Translations under genes and position numbers: made by a program
The notes under the pieces: generated by a model
The model's database searches: none
What the model was told of the DNA's origin: nothing
Seen by the model: only the letters and a program-made list of their open reading frames with translations
In this document: one piece after another, positions 46,822 through 59,135 of the stretch
Position numbering within the stretch: position 1 is the stretch's first letter
How the letters are laid out: each line of letters starts with the position of its first letter
DNA from: Hofstenia miamia
Lineage: Eukaryota; Xenacoelomorpha; Acoela; Hofsteniidae
Assembly (NCBI GenBank): GCA_900660155.1
Contig: CABFPE010000132.1
Span: 723,918 to 787,917 of the forward strand
DNA length: 64,000 nt
Direction of reading: 5' to 3'

Positions 46822-47812
46822 CTAGAAAAGAAAATATGTCAGAGCATGTAACATTACATAAATTTATGCTAATATTGTATTTAGCATTGGGTGTACTTCA
46901 GCCAAGGATTACTAAATAAATATTTAGTAATCATTGACTTCAATATATATCCTATGTAACAAACTACAATTTCAAGCTTAAAATTAAAAAAACATTGGAG
47001 AAAATTAAATTTATTTACTAAGCAGGCAAATAATAATAGTTTATTATTTTCTATTATAATTCTCACAAATGTAGTTTTTTATTTTACTATTTAAGAAACA
47101 GAAAAAATTGCTATAATCAACAATTTCTAACATGCTAACATACAAAAGTAATCCCTTCTTTAAGGTATCCGATTGACTTCTAAATTAGAGAACAAATTTA
47201 TGTTGTAAGGTTGTGGATTGTAAATTGTACACAGTTAACTTGAGAAAAAAAGCATCTGAACGTAAAGAATAAGTGGGGGAAATAAAACAACCAGAGTGTT
47301 ACTCGCCAATCACAAGACTACAAGAATGTGTTTTGAAAAAATAAATTAGCATTTTTTTTAAGAATTTAGTGCCTTAAGAATATTTGAAACTATTATGTTT
47401 GGAGTTGACAGAACAGGCCAAAACAGTAGTTAGGCATTCATTACTGCTTCTTCGATAAATAATACTAGTTGATAGAATGAACCATATTAAGACTCGAGTA
47501 TAACAATGTTCGAGTTTTATCGTTAGTTGAACTTAATGGCTTACTTCAAGTTAAGGTATTATTCAATTTTTAATCACTTATTCAATGGAAATGTAATTGC
47601 GAGTAAGCACATCAACCAAAGATAAAATTTTATTTGCTAAAAAATGGGTAGTATTTCAACTCCAATTTTTCTTACAAGAAGTCTCCTGATAAAAATCAAT
47701 AGTCTGAAAATTGCAATTTGGAAAAAATCAATGGGTAGATATTATTGTGAAAAAGTCCCTAGAATGCACTAAGAATGAAAATTGATAAAAACTTGCAATG
47801 AGTTAAACTCAC

Positions 47813-47924
47813 GGGACTCCTTTTAGCTGAGGGTGAAACATCCCAGAGAATGAAGCTTTTATCGTCCGATGTGCTGAGAACACGACTCTTGTCCGCAAAA
47901 TAATATACGCCAGTGATCTTTCGG
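47813..47924 (-). CDS. WDFY2: WDFY1/WDFY2-type gene, exon with a WD40 blade
   Basis: The 112-nt exon opens after TTTTTTAG in phase 1 and reads RKITGVYYFADKSRVLSTSD then DKSFILWDVSPSAKRSP up to CCC|GTGAGT. It has the L-S-x-S-x-D-x-x-F-x-x-WD core of a WD40 repeat. The phase joins directly to the FYVE exon downstream. In the family the sixth blade is followed by the FYVE insert, which fits. Upstream exons (the first five blades) are not recognised to the right and may lie outside the window. Confidence 0.82.
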
Positions 47925-48074
47925 CTAAAAAGTTACTTTTGTGAGATAATAATTGAAACAACGTAATTTAATGAAACCATTTAGAATAAACATAATTGCT
48001 AGTACGAATGTTAGCAAACAGTAGTCTTAAATATTATTCAAGGACACCTGTTGATGAAAGTTCATAAAAGAAAG

Positions 48075-48077
<3 letters not shown>

Positions 48078-48111
<34 letters not shown>
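48078..48111. repeat. (TA)n microsatellite
   Basis: Alternating T/A run, upstream of the WD40 exon on the minus strand. Confidence 0.95.
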
Positions 48112-48114
<3 letters not shown>

Positions 48115-48706
48115 TATAGCGAGTTTCCCTATCAATCATTATGGTTTACATTGCTGTGGCATTTGACCTCATTTAGTATTGAATAATATATAAGTAAGTA
48201 AGCAAATAAATATATTTATAAAACTTTCTGTTAAGGTCAAACATAATTACTCCTTTTGCAGGATGTGTTAAAACTTTTTAACTGCATTTGCGTTTGAATT
48301 TCTTTGCAAACGAAAATCTTTCAAATTAATTTTGAGTGTCCCTTCCAATATTAGAAAAATACAAGGGTTTAGGTTTCCTTATTTATATGAAGTCTCAAAA
48401 TTTCAAGTGTAGATTCTATAGATTATACTTTATTACTATAAACAGTTTCTGTTAATAAAATCTTAGTAAGTTCCATAACAAAACCAAGTAAAATTACATT
48501 ATCAAAAAGCAGAACAACTCAATTTATATGAAAATTTATTAGAGATTCCAGAAAGTAAATATAATTAGTATTCTAACTTCAATACTGTAAAATGCTGCAA
48601 ATCCAACATGTCTTCATGAGAAGCAAGCAAATTGAAAAGACTGCCATTTTCTACACCAATGTCATGACGTGAACAAGCAGATCATTTAAATGACTGCTAC
48701 TTTTGC

Positions 48707-50181
48707 ATGGTGAAGGTGTCAGGATACAGCAGAAAGACAGCTAAGAACATTCAATATCACAACTTAGCTTCCGCTATTAGACCTTTTCCTTTCACAGACT
48801 GCGATGAAATCCCTGTACCAAGCAAATCTTCTCTGGAAATGGAAAGCGATTCGACGGTAGAGTGTGCTTCTAGATCAGAAAGTGATGCAGAATGGAAGGA
48901 ATCTTCAAATGAACCTAAACAGATTGATCAGTCACAGCTTGATGCTTTCGTTAGGAGTCTGCATCTTTCTAAAGATGATTCATACATCATGTCTAGGATG
49001 CTTAAAACTTAAGCGTTCTAAAGCTAGATACCCCAATTACAGCGTACAGGCATTGCGAAGAAAAATATATTCAGTACTTTTCTGTTAATGAAACGTAGAA
49101 AATGGTTTATTGTTCTGACATCAACGGTTTGTTTCAGGCACTTGAAATAAACTCAGATATAAAGACCTATTGGTGGCTATTTCTTGATCGCTCAAAGTCT
49201 GGCATGAAAAACGTCTTACTTCATACAGCCAATCAATTTCCTGCAGTTCCAGTGGCCTATTCTAGAGACAGCAAAGAAAGCTATGAATGATCAAATCAAT
49301 GTTGCAACTGATTAATTACGAGAGATATCAATGGAATGTTTGAGGAGATTTAAAAATTATCGCCTTATTGACTGGGCTCCAACTAGGCTATGTAAAACAT
49401 GGGTGCGTTTGTGTCTATGGGATAGCCGGTCTCGATCCCAACACTATGTTCGATCATATTGGCCATTAAGGAACGCATTTGTCATTGGTGAAAAAAAATA
49501 TAAAGCAAACGCCATTGGTCCAAAAAGAACTTACATTGCTTCCACCTCTGCATATTTTACTTAGAATTGTGAAAAACTTCCTCAACGCTTTGAAAGACAA
49601 TAATGAAGCTAAAAAAGTATTGCACGAACTCTTTCCACGATTGTCAAGTGCAAAACTAAGTGAAGGAATCCTATATTGTTAAGCTAATGAAGAATGAGAG
49701 GTTTAAATCTGTTCTTAGTCAGAGTGAGTTGCGAGCATGGTTCACCATATGGCAAAAATTTCTTGGCAGCACTACAATGCGTACTGCTTCACGATGCAGT
49801 AAGATTTCGTGACGGCATAAAAATGCAGGCCAAAAAAGAGCAATTGCTAAAAATATTTTTTATGCAATGTATTAATCAATTTTTGTACGCCATAGCGCGA
49901 CAGAAATATTTCGTAGAAAGAAATAAACCGTGCAATGTGTTTAAAAGTTGAGGTGCGGCTTCTAGACGTAGTCTAAAAATTATATCTGTAAGCTTCTCAC
50001 TAAGTTCGGAGTTAAGGTATATCTTAGAATGCCTAAATGCTGAAAAAAATATTCAACAATAAGACTCTAGGTATACACAACCATTCAATTTTGCCCTTCT
50101 CGATGACACGTGTTTCAATGTGTTGGCTGATGTGGTAATTATGGTTAAATTAAGTTTGCTAAAAAATGGATAAGGGAAGTG
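48707..50181 (+). pseudogene. C-terminal part of the unclassified multicopy gene family
   Basis: Successive frames give NLASAIRPFPFTDCDEIPVP, an acidic Ser-rich linker, SQLDAFVRSLHLSKDDSYIM, MVYCSDINGLFQALEINSDI with LFLDRSKSGMKNVLLHTANQ and FPAVPVAYSRDSKESYE, then VRLCLWDSRSRSQHYVRSYW, LLPPLHILLRIVKNFLNAL and VKLMKNERFKSVLSQSELRA. I recall the same blocks (LSKDxAELL; VYCxDVNGLM; SLKAVLLHNGNxxASIP; FLCLWDSRAxxxHW; PPLHIKLGLMKQF) from repeated proteins of unknown function in arthropod and cnidarian genomes. The copy is broken in several places. Together with 36080-36980 it shows at least two partial copies in the window. Whether the family is a transposon, a virus-derived gene or something else I cannot tell. 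Confidence 0.6.
49668..50181 (+). repeat. 514-bp tandem duplication, unit 1
   Basis: The unit repeats directly at 50182-50695 with no difference that I could find by reading. Both start at ATCCTATATTG; the word ATCC stands at the start of unit 1, at the junction and after unit 2. The last 8 bases of unit 1 are the first bases of the MITE terminal repeat that follows unit 2. Confidence 0.95.
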
Positions 50182-50695
50182 ATCCTATATTGTTAAGCTA
50201 ATGAAGAATGAGAGGTTTAAATCTGTTCTTAGTCAGAGTGAGTTGCGAGCATGGTTCACCATATGGCAAAAATTTCTTGGCAGCACTACAATGCGTACTG
50301 CTTCACGATGCAGTAAGATTTCGTGACGGCATAAAAATGCAGGCCAAAAAAGAGCAATTGCTAAAAATATTTTTTATGCAATGTATTAATCAATTTTTGT
50401 ACGCCATAGCGCGACAGAAATATTTCGTAGAAAGAAATAAACCGTGCAATGTGTTTAAAAGTTGAGGTGCGGCTTCTAGACGTAGTCTAAAAATTATATC
50501 TGTAAGCTTCTCACTAAGTTCGGAGTTAAGGTATATCTTAGAATGCCTAAATGCTGAAAAAAATATTCAACAATAAGACTCTAGGTATACACAACCATTC
50601 AATTTTGCCCTTCTCGATGACACGTGTTTCAATGTGTTGGCTGATGTGGTAATTATGGTTAAATTAAGTTTGCTAAAAAATGGATAAGGGAAGTG
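50182..50695 (+). repeat. 514-bp tandem duplication, unit 2
   Basis: Direct copy of 49668-50181. Both hold the same 85-codon frame, an off-frame reading of the gene-family fragment. The identity means a very recent event or an assembly duplication. Confidence 0.95.
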
Positions 50696-50991
50696 ATCCA
50701 AATTCAATACGTTAACAATTGAAAATGCACCGTAAACAACAATTCTAGCTTCAAATGCCTGCATGCGCTTAATAAATTGATTTGCATAGATATATTTGAA
50801 GAAATATGCAGAACCTAAATGTGTCAAAGTTATTTGTAATAACATTTGCGGAAAAAACACGCCTTTAACGGAAACATCAGCTTTAGCGAATTTATTTTGA
50901 GTGTAAGTTAACGATTTGGTTTACGGTCATGTTAACATAAAAAACCATTTGTTAACGGTGTTGTTAACGTATTGAATTTGGATCACTTCCC
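50688..50991. mobile_element. Harbinger-like MITE with 29-bp perfect TIRs and TAA duplication
   Basis: The left end GGGAAGTGATCCAAATTCAA...CGTTAAC is exactly complementary to the right end (GTTAACG...TTGAATTTGGATCACTTCCC). TAA stands on both flanks (50685-50687, 50992-50994). A 3-bp TAA duplication and a GGG start fit the PIF/Harbinger group. The 304-bp body is non-coding; more GTTAAC words lie inside it. Confidence 0.85.
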
Positions 50992-53900
50992 TAACATGTT
51001 GGGAAGGACAAAATTAGTGTACCATTGGCGATGCGGCTTGGTACAGCTGCCTACTTGTAACTAAAAAGACAACCTTCAAAGTTTGGGGCGCTGCTAATAT
51101 ATAGCGGTGGCCACAGTCTACTACTATATTAATGTTTTTTAGTAGGCTATGTTGCGGTCTATGCTCGAAGATTTACTTTAGTTAATAGGAGTGTTATTTT
51201 TTACCAAAAAATTCCAACCTTATGAAATTGATATTATTTACCTAAAAAACCCATTTTATATATATTCTTTTTACCTCAAAATTTGAAATTGTTTGAATCT
51301 AAAATTTTCTTAGGGATTTATTTAAACTCTGCAACGCTCTAATTAAAAAAAACACCATGGTTATATCAATTATATGACATTTTTCGGATTTCCTATATGA
51401 TAGGGAATTGCTTACTAAATTTTGACTTTATTGACTTTTATTAGACCAATTTATTACAAATATGCATGAACTTTACTGAACATTAGGGTCTGACAAAGAA
51501 AACAGAATTTTTAGGTGCTCCTTAGAACAATGTTTAACATGAAAAGGCAAGAGACAAGAACAACACTACAGAAATGTTACACACCAGTTTATTAAAACTG
51601 CAATGGACCCTTCGAACTAGAGCATAAATAAAAGGATATAAATTTCATAATCATAACTATTGCTAAAAAAAATAGATGCTCCTTAACGTGAATGGATTGC
51701 CCATATTTGTAAATCTGATTTTTAAGAAATAATCTCTATAAATAGCTCGTTTTGTGAAGGTGTTTTAGACAACATTTTGTGCGCTAATCAGCCATATAAT
51801 TGTTACTACATGATTAATAGACATTTCTTCTTAAAACATTTCCTTAGATTTCCAAAGTTCTATATCGTAGACCTCTCGTAGAAAAACATTTCAAGTTTTT
51901 ATACTGCAATTTTTGACCCGTGGGATTGCATATAATACACATACTCTTAAAATTTTTTTAGACAAGATATTATCTATGCTGCAACCGTTCACCGGTCACA
52001 GATTAAACATGCTGACCGGCCAGTTGAACCGTTTTATTACCGGTCTAATCACTAAAAAATCGTATATTTGTGCGAAACTATTAAGCAAATTTGAAGAAAA
52101 CGAGCTTCTTTTTAAAATAAATAGTTTTTCATTCAACAAGGCTCTCTATTATAATTCACGATTAATAATTGCAGGTGATGTACTTTTGAAAGTTAACCTG
52201 GTTATATATTTTAATGGAACTTCTAAATCGTACTGAATTCGATTTTGCAAATCAACGCCTTTAAATATTAAATCATATCGCATTTTATTTTTCAACTGAA
52301 TACATTCATGTATTTCAATTGCAAGTTTTTCTAAATACTTCATTTTCTTTCACTATCTAAATAGCAATAATGTTGAAAAACTTGTAGTTTTAAGAAAAGC
52401 GTTTACAAATTTTTTGTATAAAAATTAAAAAACGTACATTTGCTATTTTTGTTAATTGATATTTTACATGATTCAAGGCAAGCGTAAAATGTTATTGCAA
52501 TAACAATTAGGCCTAACATATATTTACAAAAAGGCTACCATAAGTAACAAATAATATAATAATATATAAAACTACAATGAATATAATTTTGGCAACAAAT
52601 TTTTTAGTTTAGATGTTTTGAAAAATTGACAGGTCACCGGTTAAACGGCCGATAAACGGCGAGTGCTTAACTCAACTGGTTGCCGGGTACCATTAAACAT
52701 TTCTGATCCGTTCCAGCACTACACGCTATCAGTATTTTTCGGTATTGGCAAAATACCGCGGTATCGGTCCATCGCCAATACCTTGGCAGTATGCCGAAAA
52801 AATAACAGAAACCGAACCCAGAAAATATATCAAATCCGAATTTTCACTTCTCAGCAGAACCACTCAGGAGGAATCCTGCTTAGAATAAACGCCAAATTGT
52901 TTACCGAGCTGAATCGTAACTTCTGTAGGCCTACTTGATTAACAATTTAATTTAACGTTTGAAAATATACAATAAAAAGGTATTTTTATCTTGAATAACG
53001 TTTAAATACAACTAGTAGTTAGCTAAGAAACCGAAATCGAAACCACGTTTTTGAGGTATAAAAAACCAAAATTTAAACCAAACTCATTTTTGGCAGCACC
53101 AAGTATTGCGCACAAGTGTTTGCGCTATTATCAAGTATCCTTTTTGGACCAATTTCACAGGCAATGTCTTAGGGCTCGCCCAAATGATGCAACCTTTGTT
53201 GATGAACCAATTATAGGGAGCATTAAACGTGCGCAAGTTTATTTGCACCCATTTTTATTCACCTAACTCCTTTATATTGATTTTTGAAAGCAGATTTTTC
53301 AAAGATGCTTCATTCGATAAATAAATGGTGCCATTATAGATTTTACTCAAATCTAAAAAGGAATTCACAAAATTGAATCAATTTCTCATATCTGTTATCA
53401 TAACGTATGCAGGCTTGTAAAAATTATATAGTTAAATAAATATTTTAGGAAAAATATGGAATTGCTATCTTGAGATTCTCAAAATATATAATTTCGAGTA
53501 TTAAAAAATACGTTTACTAAGTGTTTATTTCCTTCAAAAATAGTGTCAACAAGCGCAATGCTACTATATCTGCGATTTACAAACAGGTAAAACGGTTTTC
53601 AAAAAGTAAATTTCACTTCATATTATCATTATTAATCCACAATGTGGTCGCTTCGACGCGAGGTTTTCATTTTCATGTTTTATACTGAACATTTATATCC
53701 ACTGAAAATATTACTCACATTTAAACTATTTCAAGGAAAGAATAAATAAAATAATTATATTTTAAATATTTAAATAATATTAATTTAAATAGATATTTTT
53801 ATAAGCGCAGAGGCATAAGGTACATGGCCTATCAATCATGCTCTCACAGAGAGGCGAAATATTCAGGGGTGCAACTAACTTCAAATTTTAAATTGGCAAA

Positions 53901-55643
53901 TTAAAGCGATGCTATACTGGCATTTGAAATTGAGTATAATACCACTTTTTCTGTGAGTTCTTTCTCGGAGGAATTTCACAAATTCTGGAGAGAAATTGAT
54001 TTAGATATGTGTGCTTTTGAAAAAAATTGAAATTGACAATATTATTAAAAAATACCTGCCTTTATTCTTGGTGCCTTACCGTCACTGACAATGGCTAACA
54101 ATGTTTTTAAAGGCTTGTGATGCATTTTGTCATTTAGAAGAAACAGAATTGTGACAGAAATTTTGAAAACCAAACATATTGCATCATGTGCAAAAACTAA
54201 TTTTTTCGTTTTATTTTTTTAAAGAATATTTTGTATTATAATAGAATACTATAATTATGTTGATAAATAGTGAAATCTATAATCAATGCTATAATCAAAG
54301 ATCATAAGGGCAACTCTGACAATCCCAGTATATACAGTATATATTTTAAATGAAGCACCAAATAACTTGACATTGTGGGGAAATAATATAAGCGAGATTC
54401 GAAAAGACTCTGTCAACATCGGTACTTATAATAGGATAAAATTTGGCTTCCAACAATCTCTCTGGAATTGCCACTAGGTGATGATTTCAAGTAAATTTTA
54501 AATATGTGAGACTTTTCCTCTTTAAAAGGCATCTCAGATAATTGTATTTCAGCCACATTTATTCAAATCTGTAATCACTATGATCCTTAAATTCCATGCG
54601 TAATGCAATAAATGATAAATATATGTTAAGTTTTTTAAAAGTGATTATAAATAGGTGCATTTCTATATACTAATTTTGTCAAGTCTCTTAACACTATTTT
54701 CTTACTGTTGCAAATATTATCTAGTATCACCTCTATGAAGTGCAGAATTGTCAATATGTACAAGCATAATGAACACGTTTTTTTCAAAAAACCGGGACCA
54801 TTTTAAAAAATTACACTAAATAAAAAACGTCTTTGGAAACAAATATATAAACGTGTAACCAACAAATGTAAAATAAGGATCATGCGTCACTGGAAATATG
54901 TATAAATGTTCCCCGCAATAGGATTTGTGATAAGAATATATTCAGACTGACCGTTGGGATGGGGATGAAAAAAATATTGTTATTGCCCACGCGCAGTTGC
55001 AATATGAAAAATACAATATATACAAAGTAACAATGATTTTTTAAATCCAAATCTCATTAATGATACTCTCAGCTACATATAACAAGATACTTAAATACTA
55101 AAACAAAATAATCATTAAGAAATGTATAATTTCCCACATTCGTAGCCCTTAATTTTGTGGGCGGATTAACCATCTTTGATAAATAAAAATTATGTTGTTT
55201 AATAAAATGACAATTCACGTTTTCAATTTGAAGTTGCATATTCACTTAGTCAATATCAATATACATTGTCATTCAGACACGTTAATTCTATTTTTATTTA
55301 TATTTAGCAATAAAGGAAAGTCTCTAGACGAATGGAATTTAGCTTTACGTATTCCATGAAACAATTGCGTTGATTTTTTGCCTCATCTATGTTTAATCAA
55401 AAGGTTCTATAACAATTTTATGTAATGCTGCCTTTCGAAAGTGTTATGACATTTGTTAGGGCTATGAAACTGATCTTAAGTTGGTCTTGGTATCACACAT
55501 TATTGTAAAAAGGTATTTTTTGAAATGTTCTTTAAAATATTAAATGTATGATTGTGAGTTCAAGTTTAAGAAATATAAGTCATATTTTAATCAAAAAATC
55601 TCAATGAGATAATTTTGTTGTACGAGATATTTCTTTTAACCTG
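50992..55643. other. Repeat-rich AT spacer
   Basis: Two patches, 51972-52050 and 52630-52700, contain ACCGGT/CCGGCC words in opposite orientations and may be ends of one hAT-type element. 52719-52800 holds a TACCG-rich patch (GGTATTGGCAAAATACCGCG) of the same kind. Short frames at 51913-52236 and 53051-53266 (+) have no recognisable domain. No gene is supported. Confidence 0.4.
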
Positions 55644-55647
55644 TTAA

Positions 55648-56531
55648 GGTGGAACTCTGTTCCGAAAATAATCACCGCATGACGAAAATCCCCAAAACCA
55701 TCGAATTTCGGATCATGGTTTTTTTTCACTCCAGAAGACTCCCTGTATCCTATTCCAGCGCAGAAAGCTATGAACCGCCATTTCGGTGTTAAGATGGATT
55801 TAGTCCCCTAATGTTAGTGAAAATATCCAAGTTTACGGTTCATATTTAATGAAAAATACGATTGCTTCTATGGTCTAATTTCTGAAAAAGGATGGCATCT
55901 TTTTAGAAGTGGTCTGCGGGTTATTGTGTTTGTGTGTAGATTCACTGTAAATTTCATTTTGTAGGTAAAAATAGTGATTTGTGTAAAGAAAATCAAGTTG
56001 TATCATATAGGATTCTTTTTTTGCTTATTTCTCAAATTCACATTTTGACCGTGTTGGTCCTACCAAGAAAAGTTCAGAAGAAATACCGTTCAAGATATTG
56101 AGCTGATATTTGGAATGAATATGTCTAGTTTACCATGTAATGTACTAACAGAAGATGGGACGTAGAGCCCTTAAACAGTTCAGAAGAGGAAAACAGCGGA
56201 AAGTATCATTACAAGCCCCACTCACCTAACCCCCTCTGAGAAATTGGATAAATTTCAGATTAAAAGTAATTCCAGTATCATGTTGAATTAGTACATGCCT
56301 ATTGTATCTAGTGTACATTTCACCATAAAATATATCAAAAGTTGTCAGATCTAGGTGCAGGAGTTTTTGCAAGAAATGTCACTCCCAACTCCAAGATGGC
56401 CGTCATTGCCATAGCAACCTATTCTTTTTTGAAAAAGTTTGCTTCAGGGCATCAAAACCTACCTCTCTACCAACAATAGTGTGCATAGCTAAAGAAATAA
56501 AAAATTTAAAAACTCGACCAGAGTCTCACCT
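55648..56531. mobile_element. Non-autonomous DNA transposon with TTAA duplication
   Basis: TTAA flanks the element at 55644-55647 and 56532-56535. The ends are imperfect inverted repeats: left GGTGGAACTCTGTTCCGA, right in reverse complement GGTGAGACTCTGGTCGAG. TTAA duplications are used by Kolobok and piggyBac; the ends do not start CCC/CCY as piggyBac does, so Kolobok-like is favoured. The body is richer in G+C than its surroundings and has no long frame. Confidence 0.75.
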
Positions 56532-57103
56532 TAAGCATCAGCAACGACACATGTAGTTTCTAAGAAATTGATCGGAAAAATCAGCTACAACATTTTACCT
56601 TTGAGATCATTTTGAACAACTTATGTTATTCTAACTTATTCATAAGTTACACAGTGATATATTTCTTAGAAATTACGCCAGTATTAGTGTGATAGATGAA
56701 CTTTTTAACGATTTCTTAGAAGTTTGTCATAAAATAGTGGAGTTACCAATCTTATAAATTTGCCAGAAATTAGTCTTTTTTGACATTTTGCACATATTCA
56801 TAATATGTGTTCAAGAACAGAAAGCAGTTATCTGAGAAGAGATAAGTTTTAGAATTGGCATAATTAATATAAATTTAAAAACTTCTATTTGGTGCTTGCT
56901 ATTGCAAGTTAATCATAGGGAGTTTACATTATTTAAATGCAGACTTTTCGGGCTGCTAAGTCGATGTAGTCAGGTATAAGCTTACAAGGCATATGATATT
57001 AAGGAAGAGCTTTAAAAATATGAAATTTTTTAGAAGTGTGGCAAATTGGGATAGGCGCTCTAAGAGGTAAATTATACTTAATAGTTAAGCACATAGTAGC
57101 AAT

Positions 57104-57106
<3 letters not shown>

Positions 57107-57138
<32 letters not shown>
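57107..57138. repeat. (TA)n microsatellite
   Basis: Alternating T/A run. Confidence 0.95.
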
Positions 57139-57140
<2 letters not shown>

Positions 57141-57378
57141 TGCAACAGTTAATATACTATGTTGCAACAGGATCTATCAAAATTAAGTTTTGTTAAGCTT
57201 TGATTTTGTTAAGGACTATAGATTAAATATGCATTTCTCAATTTCAGGTACAGTAGTTTTTATAAATAATAGCAAGTCATGAGCATGTATTATCGTACTC
57301 AATCATTATTTGGGAACCGAATTATTTTTCTACTGCATCTATTAGTAATTTCTGAAAGTTTACTTTGAAATTTAACAG

Positions 57379-58271
57379 ATCTATTTAGGATAAACCAAAC
57401 AAATCAAAATCCCAATTCAGAAAAAGAGACGATGACATGTCGTGCAGAAGAGTGCGGCAATGGAACCAATGATACTAAAATTGATGCTAGAAGTTGTAAT
57501 TCAATTGAATCCTCATCTAAGAAAGTTGTGCAAGCGTGTGGGATAAGTGATCAACTTCAAGGAGAGGAGTGCAATAATAGCAGGAATAGTAGGAGGCGGG
57601 GCAAAAATGAGTTTGAACAAGATGTGACGCTTTCAATCGGAAGAGAACAAAACAGCAATAATGAAGGTATTCTATCGAGCAGTGAAAATCATAGGAAAAT
57701 TTCAAAAGATTTTATAAAAACAGATGAAAAAATTTCTTCGAAAAAGAAGCATTTTAGACCTAGAAAGATGGTTAGAAAAATGCTTAGAAAAAGTTACAAA
57801 AAAGCTTCAATTCTCGATGTTGAAATGCGTGATGCACCCAAGAAGCTTGGGGACGAAATATGCCATATCTTGGAAGAAATTTCTGAAGAAGTCTTTGCTA
57901 ATGAAACAAAAAAAGAAATCTCCAAGAAAAGTGAAAGAGTAGAAGCATCAGTTGAGAAGAAAAATGTGTCAAACCAGTGTGAAACAACTGACAATTTAGT
58001 TTCAAAAGACTTAGAGGTTGAGAAAAAAATATCTGCAAAAAAGCTCTCAAAGGTTTCACCATCATCTCAATTCATTCCAAAAGTTCCCTTTCAAAAGCGC
58101 TATTACTATAGGCTCCGAGGGAAATACCATAGTTATAGAAACCCACTAGGCATTTATGGAGCTTTAGAGGCTGAAGCCGATGTTTTACGGTACATTCGTC
58201 GAGATATAATGTTCATACTGAGAAGCCATTTCTGTGATTCTAGATTTTATCAAATAGCCTGTACGAATTAG
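57379..58271 (+). CDS. Terminal exon of an unknown lysine/serine-rich protein
   Basis: The frame opens after the acceptor AAATTTAACAG (57368-57378) and runs without a stop for 297 codons to TAG at 58269, by far the longest frame in the window. It passes through the ATG at 57432; an internal start there is possible, but the splice-fed frame is already open upstream. The N-terminal two thirds are low-complexity, rich in Ser, Asn, Glu and Lys with a basic block (KKKHFRPRKMVRKMLRKSYK) that could be a nuclear localisation signal, followed by a predicted helical, acidic stretch (EICHILEEISEEVF). The end is compact and Tyr/Arg-rich: FQKRYYYRLRGKYHSYRNPL then LEAEADVLRYIRRDIMFILR. I do not recognise the family. 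Upstream exons were not fixed; 57038-57069 is one possible micro-exon. Confidence 0.6.
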
Positions 58272-58914
58272 TCTTGAATTAAGTGCATCACGCTACTTGT
58301 TTATGAAAGGAACTTATATGTCATTTCTATACTTCAACTAAAATCGTGCTTGTGTAATGTAAGGTCAATCTTTTTATAAAATCTTCATATTTTGATTTGT
58401 TAATTTTAAAATTTATCAATGCAACTAGCTTAACTGTTCAGGAAGCATTTCAAATTTGTCATTTTCTAATCAATATATTGAGTCATCTTTATTCATGAAA
58501 CTACTGTGCCTCAAATCATTAAGTGACATAATATTTCGTGTTTATTAGTCTGAACCTCTCATAATTCTAAATAAGTTGGCTCTTAGAATTGATGCTCTTA
58601 AAAATGCATGCTTTCTAACTATATTTCTTGGCATATATCCGTCAAGACATGCTTATGTTACAAAGAGAACGTATAAGAACTTTAACAAAGCTGCACGCTT
58701 TTCATTACCTTGGGAATTGTTCATAATCAATTAAATGTTCTATGATAATTTAAATGCATTCTTTGATGTTCAATGTCTATTAAAGAATACACATTTTCAT
58801 TAACCGCCTATATTACAAAATTACTTTCAGCCTTCTATAATAGCTTAAGTATCTAGGTTCAGCTGCAATATAATAGGCAGGAATTCAAAATAATCAATAT
58901 AAAACCTGCGTTTT
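58272..58914. other. 3' flank of the unknown gene
   Basis: Probably holds the 3' untranslated region. ATTAAA at about 58775 is a possible polyadenylation signal. Nothing else is seen. Confidence 0.35.
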
Positions 58915-59135
58915 GATTATTTTCTGGACTTAAACCCTAAACCAAAGTCACAAATCCACGTTTCTTAAACCTATAACCTAAATTATTTTCTTTATTTTAT
59001 AGACCTAAAGCTCTAAACCAAAGCCACAAATCTATGTTTTCTAAACTTAAAACCTAAATTATCATTATTTTATAGACCTATTCCCTAAACCAAAGTAACA
59101 AATTTCTTATTTTCTAAACCTAAACCTAAAAAAAC
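58915..59135. repeat. Minisatellite of about 75-bp units, three copies
   Basis: Each unit carries TATAGACCTA or GGACTTAAA, then CTAAACCAAAG, CACAAAT and TTTCTAAACCTA/AAACCTAAATTAT. The units differ by small changes. The words CCCTAAACC and CCTAAA recur. Confidence 0.75.

Noticed and set aside
48540-48706. Upstream WD40 exon of the WDFY gene on the minus strand
   Set aside because: The open minus frame there lacks any WD40 core motif.
58915-59135. Interstitial telomere
   Set aside because: CCCTAAACC appears within a longer minisatellite unit and not as a tandem hexamer or heptamer array.
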